Of a DNA stretch of 12,919 nt, positions 1 through 6,714 are shown piece by piece (position 1 is the first letter of the stretch; every line of letters starts with the position of its first letter). The stretch comes from an uncultured Gammaproteobacteria bacterium. Its GTDB lineage: Bacteria; Pseudomonadota; Gammaproteobacteria; Pseudomonadales; Azotimanducaceae_A. A program made the translations under genes and the position numbers. The notes beneath the pieces were generated by a model. It saw nothing but the letters and a program-made list of their open reading frames with translations. It was not told the DNA's origin and searched no databases. The stretch covers positions 1 through 12,919 of the forward strand of contig CAJWGQ010000072.1 in NCBI GenBank assembly GCA_913041025.1, written 5' to 3'.

Positions 1-592
1 CCTCCTCTGGAAGAACAAATTGATACCAGTCCCCGCGAACTCTGCCGTTTGCATGATTCCAGACTTGCCTTATTCGAGCCCAGCTCTCCTTTGGATTCCA
101 GGCCAACATGCTCAACCAGAATTAGCCTCGTCGGTAACTAGATTTTAGAGGCAGCACTAACTCTCCGTCGTACTCCTTATGAGACAGGTCAAACTATGAT
201 GAATTGCATGACTGTGGTGATACCAAACACGGTCAGACCGACTGATCAACGCGTAGACCTTTTCGAAAATCTCGTTCAATTCTTTCGACTTAGACACCGT
301 TCGATGCTGCAGTTCATGAATTGCAATCAGTCTCGTGAATGGTCTAGTTGTTCCATGCATAAACAAAACTGAAATCAATAAAGCCAACATCCATGCGTAG
401 ATGGCTGGGCTCAACTCTGACCACACCCAGGAGGCGACAGTTCCCGTCAACACAAACAAACCCAGGTTTCAGTAGGGTCTATCGCCAGCCCTTTAGATCA
501 CGAAGTTTCATTAGTTCTAACAATAAATCTCGATCAATCGAAACTTTATACCAAGCGATCTTAGTCTGCTCCTGAAAGTCAGATTCGAACAC
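1..592 (-). pseudogene. Decayed fatty acid desaturase (membrane diiron), partial
   Basis: Remnant of a membrane fatty acid desaturase, read from about a GTG at 592 down past the window's left edge. The protein can be followed only by switching frames. The N-terminal part (KIAWYKVSIDRDLLLELMK, then LKGWR) ends at a TAG at 481-479, where a glutamine codon would be expected. One extra A near 468-471 shifts the frame into about 100 codons carrying membrane segments and two histidine boxes, HELQH and the HxxHH of SHAIHH. A second shift near 185 leads to the conserved-looking EYDGELVLPLK. An in-frame TAA (124-122) follows, then a segment reading WNPKESWARIRQVWNHANG and on to the edge. Four lesions in about 590 bases make sequencing error unlikely. 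The third histidine box would lie outside the window. The family assignment rests on the His boxes and remembered family motifs. Confidence 0.8.
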
Positions 593-709
593 ACCCTTCC
601 CTTATTTATTGAGCAACTTCCACTGTTACATTTCATATTGATACATTCGTCTACTAATGCCAATATCGAACGAGCTGAACGCTACCGGTCAAAGAGATCA
701 AATGTTGAT

Positions 710-1180
710 ATGGGCAGACCAATTTCCAAACTCTTAACGATCCTCATCTTTTTACATGCAAATTCAATACATGCATCTGAAAATAGATGTACTGGCATAA
801 AAGATGCCGAAAAAAAGTCGGAGTGCTTTGACGGTAAATCAAAACAAAAGATGCCGCCTTACCGAGGCAGTAACCCTACTGCTAATGAAGCAATTTCCGC
901 TGAAAGCCCTAAAGAAGAAAAATATATTGGCAACAGAGCCAAAAGCCTTTTTGACTGGAAGGGCACGGAGCCATTTATTAGCAAGATCAAAAAGATTCGG
1001 AGTCGTGAAAAGCAACGCATGGTCTTCCTTCTAAATAATGATCAAATCTGGATTCAAATAGAACCAAGATTTCAGCCCTTCAAGGAAGGAGAACAAGTCT
1101 ACATACAGGCTAATTTTACGGGAGGGTTCAACATGAGATCTGAATCTGGAGCTTTTACCCAAATCAGAAGGATCCAATAG
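710..1180 (+). CDS. Small secreted protein with CxxI...CFD N-terminus and OB-like C-terminus
   Basis: A 156-residue exported protein. The start chosen is the ATG at 710, because it places a signal peptide at the very N-terminus: basic GRPISK, hydrophobic LLTILIFLHAN, and a likely cleavage after SIHA at residue 22. An earlier in-frame TTG at 638 would bury this signal behind 24 polar residues. The mature protein begins with a pair of cysteines in the pattern C-x2-I-K-D...C-F-D (C27, C39). A lysine-rich, probably disordered linker follows. It ends in a compact beta-rich domain with FLLNNDQIWIQ, then GEQVYIQ and a basic RRIQ tail. This architecture recalls small periplasmic proteins whose C-terminus reads V-x-L-D-N-G-Q-V-W, whose function is unknown to me. 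The ribosome-binding site (AGAGA about 12 bases upstream) is weak. It stands alone, divergent from the dead desaturase. Confidence 0.72.
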   Translation: MGRPISKLLTILIFLHANSIHASENRCTGIKDAEKKSECFDGKSKQKMPPYRGSNPTANEAISAESPKEEKYIGNRAKSLFDWKGTEPFISKIKKIRSREKQRMVFLLNNDQIWIQIEPRFQPFKEGEQVYIQANFTGGFNMRSESGAFTQIRRIQ

Positions 1181-1490
1181 TGCTCGGAATCAGTCATAAG
1201 ACGGCTTACAACTAGTTAAACTAGTACTTATAGGTTCCAAAACACGACAGTTAAACAACTGAAGTTACCTAACTGTTAGACGAGTGACGTAAAACCATTC
1301 GTCGAATTGAAAGAATTGAGCAACCTTCCCTCAGCTGAATTGAACTTGGGGTTCAGAATTTATCTAAGCAAGACTCCCTTGGATTCCTGTTATCACAGGT
1401 TACGATGGCACTTTGCATGACCCAAGAGGCCGTATCTGGTCCCTTCGAGTCGGTGCTAGCCTATAACGTTCTATCGTTAACTCGGTAAAT
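1181..1490. other. Non-coding gap between secreted protein and terminator
   Basis: About 310 bases without a supportable gene. It contains ACTAGT twice around TAA (1211-1225), a short imperfect hairpin near 1334-1356, and a plus-strand frame of about 45 codons near 1275-1420 that has no good start or ribosome-binding site and resembles nothing I know. No tRNA-like fold was seen. Confidence 0.5.
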
Positions 1491-1491
1491 T

Positions 1492-1519
1492 AAAGCCCCT
1501 CCTTAGCGAGGGGCTTTTT
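1492..1519. terminator. Bidirectional rho-independent terminator
   Basis: A perfect 10-base-pair stem AAAGCCCCTC / GAGGGGCTTT (1492-1501 with 1508-1517) and six-base loop CTTAGC, followed by T residues to 1519 on the plus strand. Read on the minus strand it gives GGGGCTTTAATTT. The stop codon of the arylsulfotransferase-like gene (1520-1518) sits at its edge, so it closes the seven-gene minus-strand operon. It could also stop weak readthrough from the plus strand. Confidence 0.88.
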
Positions 1520-2603
1520 ATTTGAGCAACCGGTTGAGATTACCATAGCGCTTTGGGTCAAGGTCTTTACCTTGAAGCCCTGGAAAATCAGGACCATACC
1601 GGTGAGCTCTAAAGGTCGCATTCATTCTGCCTCCAAGCCTTGGATTTCCATAGTAAAACGGACTGATGTACTCCCAGACTACTTTTTTGTCTCTGGTGAC
1701 TTCGAATATCTGGCCTTTGGCAGTCTCACAAATCAAATAATTCCCATTGGGAAGGTAGTCGACACTACCACCAAAATAGCTGTAAAAAGAAAAAGGCGGG
1801 TCGTCAGCGTACTCCCAAAGAATCTTTTTGGATTTAGCATCAATTTCAATGACTCTTGAGTAATCTAAATTGTGTTTGCGATGCACACCGTTATCGAAAA
1901 GCGTAATGGTTTTCTTACTAGAATATTTTGCGTCATGCTGATGAGCTGTCGTTCCATCTCCCCACTTCCAAACTATTTTTTCGGTTTTTGGATTAACTTC
2001 GCAGACTAAACTAATACGACGGAAACTTAGAAGCCAATTCCCCTTGGGCGTATAAGAAATTGAGTTGCAGTGGGTCCATTCCATTCGATGATCTAGCGCT
2101 CCGATAATTTCAGTAGATGGATCGAGGTGCTCCCAGGAATTCCATTTACGCATAATCTTGCCTTCCGGAGACACCTCCAGAACCGCATCGCCTAACATTT
2201 TCTTAGGATCATCCTTCTCATGCTGATAGCCGCCTTTAATTTTACGAATCAGTCTTGGTGGCAAAGTTTCCCATTTAACTAAAAGCGTATTGCCATTGGG
2301 TAGACGCTCATAGTCATGATGCATCCAAGGATCTTCATAACTCCAGACTATGTTGCCATCCCAATCCAATTCAACGCAGCAGGAGGCTTGGCCATTTAGA
2401 CCCCGTTGACCCGCATTGATTGGGTCCGGTTTACCCAAACAGATCAAATTTCCATTTGATAGTAATTCAGGATTGGAAATGCCTCTTTCTGACTGCCATT
2501 GATGAACTACATCGCCCTTCATATCGATCAAAAAAGCCTTGTCCTCATCACCTGAGAATAGCGTGTAACCCCGATAAGCGAGCCTAGGATTGTGATGAAT
2601 CAG
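1518..2603 (-). CDS. Arylsulfotransferase (ASST)-like beta-propeller protein, possible CTG start
   Basis: A cytosolic-looking protein of 361 residues (from CTG at 2603) resembling the arylsulfotransferase family, which transfers sulfate between aryl compounds. It consists of repeated propeller strands with the family's LPNGN / LSNGN turns and V-x-E-V...K-x-V-W-x-Y ends. Family-type histidine motifs are present: HHDYERLPNGN, EWTHCNSISY (His followed by N-S), QHDAKY, and ITLFDNG. True sulfotransferase activity is not certain, since many relatives are uncharacterised. No signal peptide is present, unlike periplasmic ASST. The start is odd. The frame has no ATG or GTG; a TTG at 2699 would add 32 residues unlike the family and overlap the upstream gene by 100 bases. 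The family-like sequence begins at LIHHNPRLAYRGYTLFS, whose first codon CTG overlaps the upstream TGA as CTGA. It is the last gene of the operon. Confidence 0.82.
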   Translation of the reverse strand: MIHHNPRLAYRGYTLFSGDEDKAFLIDMKGDVVHQWQSERGISNPELLSNGNLICLGKPDPINAGQRGLNGQASCCVELDWDGNIVWSYEDPWMHHDYERLPNGNTLLVKWETLPPRLIRKIKGGYQHEKDDPKKMLGDAVLEVSPEGKIMRKWNSWEHLDPSTEIIGALDHRMEWTHCNSISYTPKGNWLLSFRRISLVCEVNPKTEKIVWKWGDGTTAHQHDAKYSSKKTITLFDNGVHRKHNLDYSRVIEIDAKSKKILWEYADDPPFSFYSYFGGSVDYLPNGNYLICETAKGQIFEVTRDKKVVWEYISPFYYGNPRLGGRMNATFRAHRYGPDFPGLQGKDLDPKRYGNLNRLLK

Positions 2604-3421
2604 TCCATCGGGATGGTGCTCTGAGCGCGCGATAGTGCAACCTCCTCTACTTCTCTCAAGAATATACCGTGCTCGCAAATATCTGAGTGCTTGGGACAAT
2701 CTGTCGATTCCAGCAGTTCTCTTATTTCATATAGCGCTGGTTCGACCCAGGAATCGTCTCCTTCATATTCAAGCAAACTGGTATTAAAAAGCATCCAGGC
2801 CTCGCCCGGTTCCATTCTGTCGATCATGCCATTCCTATCCAAATGCTGGCCATCAACATAGACGAAGTAACCTGTATTGCTTACCTCAAACCCCTTGGCG
2901 CGCAAGATAAATTGGTACATCTCCATCTGGCGCTTATAACCCGCCTTCCATTGCCCATCTAAGGACACAGGTTTAGGGTCGGCTGACAGGTTAGCAGTAC
3001 TCTTATAATCAACAATATAAAGCACGTTATCCGAGGGATTGACCCACACATCATCCAACCCACCGCCAAAGCGAAGATTCGTTTCTTGGTGTAGACAATT
3101 AAAGTGGTTTGGTGAGCTACCAAAGTGCAAAGCAGATTCCCATTTCTTGATGTCATCGTGAGCAAAAGGTTTTAAATGACCCACGCCATTAGCGATCATA
3201 AAAGGATGCGCCGACTTGCCTCGATACTGATCAAAATCTCTTTTCAGTAAAGTGTCGGTGTTGGAATTAATGTTAAACCCTGGAATCGATGGGAAATGTA
3301 CCCCTCCCACTCGATCTAGCCAAAAGCAGGCTTTGCACTTAATGAAATTCTCTACTTTACCCCTGGAAATCTCATAGGGCTCTGGGTTGTCCGGATTATA
3401 TTTACCCCGATGTCTTGGCAT
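2600..3421 (-). CDS. PD-(D/E)XK nuclease-superfamily protein
   Basis: A 273-residue stand-alone protein of the RecB/Cas4-like PD-(D/E)XK fold. Visible motifs: an N-terminal KCKACFWLDR (C29, C32), the metal-binding GGLDD (D123/D124), VDYKST (D138, K140) as the D-x-K element, and the helix motif QMEMY (Q165...Y169). The C-terminal DCPKHSDICEHG holds C242 and C249. Relatives commonly end in a C-E-x-C pair with the N-terminal CxxC, suggesting an Fe-S cluster. Here the last position of that pair is glycine (G252), so a cluster would have to use C242 or be absent. ATG at 3421 follows the FmdB stop by 7 bases, and the gene's TGA is shared with the putative start of the next gene. There are no Cas genes nearby, so a CRISPR role is not indicated. 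DNA or RNA substrate and role in this operon are unknown. Confidence 0.85.
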   Translation of the reverse strand: MPRHRGKYNPDNPEPYEISRGKVENFIKCKACFWLDRVGGVHFPSIPGFNINSNTDTLLKRDFDQYRGKSAHPFMIANGVGHLKPFAHDDIKKWESALHFGSSPNHFNCLHQETNLRFGGGLDDVWVNPSDNVLYIVDYKSTANLSADPKPVSLDGQWKAGYKRQMEMYQFILRAKGFEVSNTGYFVYVDGQHLDRNGMIDRMEPGEAWMLFNTSLLEYEGDDSWVEPALYEIRELLESTDCPKHSDICEHGIFLREVEEVALSRAQSTIPMD

Positions 3422-3428
3422 GTGCCTA

Positions 3429-3701
3429 CTACTTTGGAAATGGCTTCATTTTACTCAGAACTCTGTCAGGGTCTGCTGATCGGGTGTTAGCTATCGCCCT
3501 GTTCACTTTCTTGTCGTACTTTCGGTCCAACTTCGCAGTCTTCGCCGATTCGGACTGATGGTAACTAGCTCCTGATATGATTCTGTAACTTCTTGAAGAA
3601 CCGCAAATGTCGCAGCTCAACTTTTTCGGCGCGTCCTGGGACGAAAAATAATGCTCCGATTTACCATGACAGTCTTTGCACCTGTATTCATATATCGGCA
3701 C
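3429..3701 (-). CDS. FmdB-family zinc-ribbon protein
   Basis: A 90-residue small metal-binding protein. It begins with the family signature PIYEYRC and has two CxxC pairs (C8/C11 and C30/C33), the zinc-ribbon or rubredoxin-like arrangement. A basic, probably helical and flexible tail follows, ending KMKPFPK. The GTG at 3701 is preferred because it puts PIYEYRC at residue 2, as in the family. An upstream GTG at 3728 would add nine residues and overlap the preceding gene. The chosen GTG lies one base after the TAA of the upstream SCP2-like gene, so translation is probably coupled. The family is named after a formamidase-operon regulator, but most members are uncharacterised. In this operon a metallochaperone, assembly or electron-transfer role beside the diiron proteins is possible; that is inference. 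Confidence 0.85.
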   Translation of the reverse strand: MPIYEYRCKDCHGKSEHYFSSQDAPKKLSCDICGSSRSYRIISGASYHQSESAKTAKLDRKYDKKVNRAIANTRSADPDRVLSKMKPFPK

Positions 3702-3702
3702 T

Positions 3703-4101
3703 TTACGCGGCTTCTTCGACGCGACCACACACTCTTAGGAAGGCCTCAACCGAAGTGAGATATCGATAAAGATCCATTTTCTTCCTGGGATTGATTCCTG
3801 TAACCATTCCCTCACGCGCATCAACTCCTAACAGGCCTAGTCCTTCAGAAGAATTCAAATCGTTTGAAAGCTCATTCCACTGCTCACCCTTCATTTCAAT
3901 CAGGCAGTCGGCTTCTCTAAACCGAGTTGAATTAATTTTTTCAACCTGGTGACAAGTAAACCCGCTAAACGTAATCAAAAAAGCAGACCCGTCGACTTTT
4001 AACCCTAATTTAATATCTACATTGCCTAGCGACCTAAAATCAGGGTCAGAGTTAACGACCTGCTGCGCCTGACGCAACTTTTTAAGATTCAAATTACTCA
4101 T
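3703..4101 (-). CDS. SCP2-like small protein, second copy
   Basis: A 132-residue soluble protein resembling sterol-carrier-protein-2 (SCP2) domains, which bind hydrophobic ligands. Recognisable parts are VVNSDPDFRSLGNVDIKLGL near the N-terminus, FLITFSGFTCHQV (41-53), ADCLIEMKGEQWNEL (64-78) and a C-terminal helix KMDLYRYLTSVEAFL. It aligns with the gene just upstream over the I-x-F-x-G-x-x-C-x-x-V, D-x-x-I-x-M-x-x-E-x-W and D-L-(F)-Y-R-Y blocks, so the two are diverged tandem duplicates. ATG at 4101 is nine bases after the upstream stop, with an AAGG ribosome-binding site inside that gap. The SCP2 call is from pattern memory, and the ligand is unknown. It probably works with the diiron pair encoded by the same transcript. 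Confidence 0.68.
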   Translation of the reverse strand: MSNLNLKKLRQAQQVVNSDPDFRSLGNVDIKLGLKVDGSAFLITFSGFTCHQVEKINSTRFREADCLIEMKGEQWNELSNDLNSSEGLGLLGVDAREGMVTGINPRKKMDLYRYLTSVEAFLRVCGRVEEAA

Positions 4102-4110
4102 GGCGATGCC

Positions 4111-4545
4111 TTAATCAAAACTGGTTTCTATGGTGGCGCTCGCATCCATAAAATCCTGAAAATTCTGGTTGTAACGATAAAACAGATCCTGTCGATACTG
4201 ATCGTCCACGGGTGAGTAAGCAATACTGTCTTCCGAACTCAAATCAATGCTATTCAGTGTTAAGAGAGCACTCGCTTTTCCATTTTTTTGAATGTCTTTA
4301 ACCATCTCTCGCCAAATTTCTTCAGACATCGCAATAACAAAATCCAGATCATTGATATCTGACTTAGTTGATTCTTTGACCTCAACGCACTCATGCCCCG
4401 CAAACTCAATCCGATAGAATCGATCTGCTATCTCGAGACCTGCTAATGTATCGCAAGCTCCCCCTCCGCCACTATGCAGATCAGGATTTTCGTTGTACTG
4501 ATTCTTAACAGCAACAAACCAGTCTTCAGATGGAAATATTGGCAT
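4111..4545 (-). CDS. SCP2-like small protein, first copy
   Basis: A 144-residue soluble protein. Its N-terminus FPSEDWFVAVKNQYNENPDL is typical of stand-alone SCP2-domain proteins (F-P-S-x-x-W, then N-x-x-P). It is followed by a glycine-rich loop GGGGACD, the beta strand FYRIEFAGHECVEV, the helix DFVIAMSEEIWREM and a C-terminal aromatic helix LFYRYNQNFQDFMDA. SCP2 domains usually carry fatty acyl or sterol-like molecules and can present them to enzymes. Three bases separate its ATG (4545) from the TAA of the degenerate ferritin-like gene, so the two are almost certainly translated together. Its downstream neighbour is a paralogue. A cargo or substrate-presentation role for the diiron proteins is inferred from this arrangement only. 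Confidence 0.7.
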   Translation of the reverse strand: MPIFPSEDWFVAVKNQYNENPDLHSGGGGACDTLAGLEIADRFYRIEFAGHECVEVKESTKSDINDLDFVIAMSEEIWREMVKDIQKNGKASALLTLNSIDLSSEDSIAYSPVDDQYRQDLFYRYNQNFQDFMDASATIETSFD

Positions 4546-4548
4546 GGT

Positions 4549-5598
4549 TTATAGGTCCAGATAATACTGAAGGGAAGGATTTAATCTGCCCTCCTTTTCG
4601 ATACCAAGCCACTCACAAAGTTGAACGTAGTCAGTCACAAAATCCCTTACCAATTGAAGATAAGTGTCCATACCAACAGTTTTAGCACCCTCTATACCAC
4701 CACCAAAGATGATCGCCATAGCGGGCTGTATCAAACTAGTATCGATTTCACGACTCATGATGCCTTCTCCCACAGCCAACAAGGTGGCCATGATTTGAAT
4801 TTGGCCGTCTTTATGCGTTGCCGCGTATTTGAGGTGATCATAACCATAAGTCAAATGCCGCGCGTGATCTTGAAGCATGTGCTTGTAGATAAAACGCTCG
4901 GCATCATTGTGCGCGCTATTGTGCAAACCCTTGATCAAATGAAATACATAGGTTCCTCGCACCAAATACAAATAAGTTACGGACTCGGTCCAACCGCCAC
5001 TACTTTGCAAAATCATACGATTGGCAACCCCCCGACTTTCAACGCCAAGTCCGCCACCATTCGACAAAGCGCGCTTTCGAAGAGCCTCCACATGTCGTGC
5101 GCAATCAAAGGATACCGTCGCCAAATACTGTTTCACCTCATGAAAGCCATAAGAAATCTCATCCTGCCAATGTGAAATAATCTCTATCTCGGAATTGGCA
5201 TATTGCGAGAGCTCAGTACATACCTGACAAACAGCTTTTTCAATTTCGTCAGGTAGCGTCTCGAGACTATCCCAAGGCACATCCGTGGCAGGGATCCATT
5301 GTCTTTGAATCGCCTCTTCATAAAGGTCTGCCGCACAATCAGCCCATACATCGTGCTTGTACCTTAAGGAATAGGAAAGTGGCGGGATGCCCGGCTTCGA
5401 CACTGACCCTCTGGGGCGCCTAGTCTGATCGTCCCAATATTCCGGCACTTCTCCATAAATACCGACATTCAAATCGCCTAGCCTTAAACCGTGTTCATTT
5501 GGCTCTACCCGAGTATCCCACTGATTCGTCAGGCCCTTCCACTTGTAGGTCGGCTTTGCAATTTCTGCGACCGGCGTCTTTTCTTCTTTCTCAGACAT
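4549..5598 (-). CDS. Ferritin-like paralogue lacking the diiron carboxylates
   Basis: A 349-residue protein clearly homologous to the gene just upstream; in one 40-residue block (LYEEA-QRQW-ATDVPW region) 23 positions are identical by eye. The diiron ligands are gone. The helix E is replaced by Q132, the first D-E-A-R-H by DCARH (165-169), the third carboxylate position by R/G/T around 214-216, and the second D-E-A-R-H by DHARH (244-248). Both motif histidines (H169, H248) remain. Conserved structural parts include RKRALSNGGG and the glycine run FGGGIEG near the C-terminus. This resembles non-catalytic beta subunits that pair with catalytic alpha subunits in diiron monooxygenases, so a structural or regulatory partner role is likely but inferred. 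Its start is 18 bases after the upstream stop, without a clear ribosome-binding site, suggesting coupling. Confidence 0.87.
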   Translation of the reverse strand: MSEKEEKTPVAEIAKPTYKWKGLTNQWDTRVEPNEHGLRLGDLNVGIYGEVPEYWDDQTRRPRGSVSKPGIPPLSYSLRYKHDVWADCAADLYEEAIQRQWIPATDVPWDSLETLPDEIEKAVCQVCTELSQYANSEIEIISHWQDEISYGFHEVKQYLATVSFDCARHVEALRKRALSNGGGLGVESRGVANRMILQSSGGWTESVTYLYLVRGTYVFHLIKGLHNSAHNDAERFIYKHMLQDHARHLTYGYDHLKYAATHKDGQIQIMATLLAVGEGIMSREIDTSLIQPAMAIIFGGGIEGAKTVGMDTYLQLVRDFVTDYVQLCEWLGIEKEGRLNPSLQYYLDL

Positions 5599-5616
5599 TT
5601 TGACTAATCGATGGGA

Positions 5617-6684
5617 CTAGACCATAGACGCGTACTGCTTCGGAAGCGGTGAACGTCCATTCGTGAAGCGCTCTCCAAATCCAGCGCTCTCCACCCTCTT
5701 CATATACTCCTTCAACTGACGTTTACGGATAGCAAGCAACTGCTTGTATCCCTCGTCATAATTTTGCTGTCCACCTCCAAGAAGCACTGCAAGGGCCTCG
5801 CTAGTTTCGCTGGCCTGGCTAGCAGGATTTTGTTGCCCTGCTAAAATCTGCCCCTCTGCTTCATCAAGATAGACTTCTATTTCTTCCCGGCGCTCAGGCG
5901 CCGTTGCTCCCAGATATCGCAAGTGCATAACACCAAAGGCCACGTGCCTAGCTTCATCTTGAGCACAAAGCCGATACATCGTTTTTTCTGCTTCATTTTG
6001 ACCAAATAACTCACCCATTCGGAACATAGTCAGCACAGCGCCTTCTCCGGAAATATGCAGCCTCGTGGACATCTCCGTAAAATCTCGAGATAAATCAATA
6101 CTGCCTACAAACCCAGATGTAGAACCTGACATCCTCATCAGTCCACCACCGTTAGCAAGGGCTCGCTTACGAAAGACGTCCATGTGACGAGCTTCGTCCA
6201 TTACTTGAGCGATCAGTACATTTCTTGGTTCAAGGTAGTCCGCCGAAGTCTTACCTATCCAACGCGCTGGCACATCACCTGCTACAAATTCGACTTCTGT
6301 AAAAAACGTACAAAGCAGACATTCCGCTTCTTCCACATCGTCAGGTAGCGGCTTAATAGTCTCCCAAGGGACATCTGTTGCGGAACTCCACTGTCTCTGG
6401 AGCGCTTCTTCATAGAGAAATTCAGCGTTATCCAGCCAAATTTCGGAGACATTATTCACTCCATAGTCGCCTACACGATAGGCTTCCGGTCTAGCTGTAG
6501 CACCCCTGGGTCTTCCTGTCTGGTTCTCACTGACATCAGGGAGTTCACCGTAACTCGAAATCTGGATATCTGCGAGCGTCATTCCGCGGTTACTAGGCTC
6601 CGCCTTGATACCCCATTCTCCCATATTATCTAGCCAGCTCACGTCAACGTCGTGTTCTTTGGGTAGTTCTAATGCTTCACTCAT
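5617..6684 (-). CDS. Ferritin-like (R2-like fold) diiron protein, probable oxygenase
   Basis: A 355-residue helical protein with a full set of candidate diiron ligands in the usual order: E130 (in FFTEVEF), E164 and H167 (DEARH), E214 (ISGEGAV), and E244 and H247 (DEARH). The spacings of about 34, 50 and 30 residues fit R2-like or AurF-like diiron oxygenases better than ferritin storage proteins. The N-terminal 80 residues (GIKAEPSNRGMTLADIQIS, YGELPD, GRPRGA) form an extra conserved segment shared with the paralogue. The C-terminus has a glycine run LLGGGQQNYDEG and a basic helix. The ATG at 6684 has a good ribosome-binding site (AGGTGG). It is the first gene of the seven-gene operon. I do not recognise a characterised close relative; a monooxygenase, desaturase or N-oxygenase are all possible. 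No dedicated reductase gene is visible. Confidence 0.87.
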   Translation of the reverse strand: MSEALELPKEHDVDVSWLDNMGEWGIKAEPSNRGMTLADIQISSYGELPDVSENQTGRPRGATARPEAYRVGDYGVNNVSEIWLDNAEFLYEEALQRQWSSATDVPWETIKPLPDDVEEAECLLCTFFTEVEFVAGDVPARWIGKTSADYLEPRNVLIAQVMDEARHMDVFRKRALANGGGLMRMSGSTSGFVGSIDLSRDFTEMSTRLHISGEGAVLTMFRMGELFGQNEAEKTMYRLCAQDEARHVAFGVMHLRYLGATAPERREEIEVYLDEAEGQILAGQQNPASQASETSEALAVLLGGGQQNYDEGYKQLLAIRKRQLKEYMKRVESAGFGERFTNGRSPLPKQYASMV

Positions 6685-6714
6685 TGTTCCACCTAAATAA
6701 TGTTGGACTCCTTG

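Noticed and set aside
638..709. Extension of the secreted protein to a TTG at 638
   Set aside because: It would place 24 polar residues before an otherwise perfect signal peptide; the ATG at 710 is better.
1211..1225. ACTAGT repeated around TAA as an operator or attachment site
   Set aside because: Too short and AT-rich, with no adjacent gene start or integrase to give it meaning.
1275..1420. Plus-strand frame of about 45 codons in the gap before the terminator
   Set aside because: No start codon with a ribosome-binding site and no recognisable protein pattern; likely chance.
1572..1859. A 95-codon plus-strand open frame antisense to the ASST-like gene
   Set aside because: Contained in a gene with clear family motifs on the other strand; composition is as expected for an antisense shadow.
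2600..3421. PD-(D/E)XK gene as Cas4 or a defence-system nuclease
   Set aside because: No Cas genes, repeats, integrase or other defence genes are present, and the gene sits in a tight metabolic-type operon.
4621..5175. A 184-codon plus-strand open frame antisense to the degenerate ferritin-like gene
   Set aside because: It lies wholly inside a well-supported coding gene, has no ribosome-binding site and its protein resembles no family; it is a shadow of the real gene.
5617..6684. Iron-storage ferritin or ribonucleotide reductase small subunit
   Set aside because: Length, an 80-residue N-terminal segment, lack of the R2 radical-tyrosine context and lack of a neighbouring large subunit all argue against these; an oxygenase-like role fits better.
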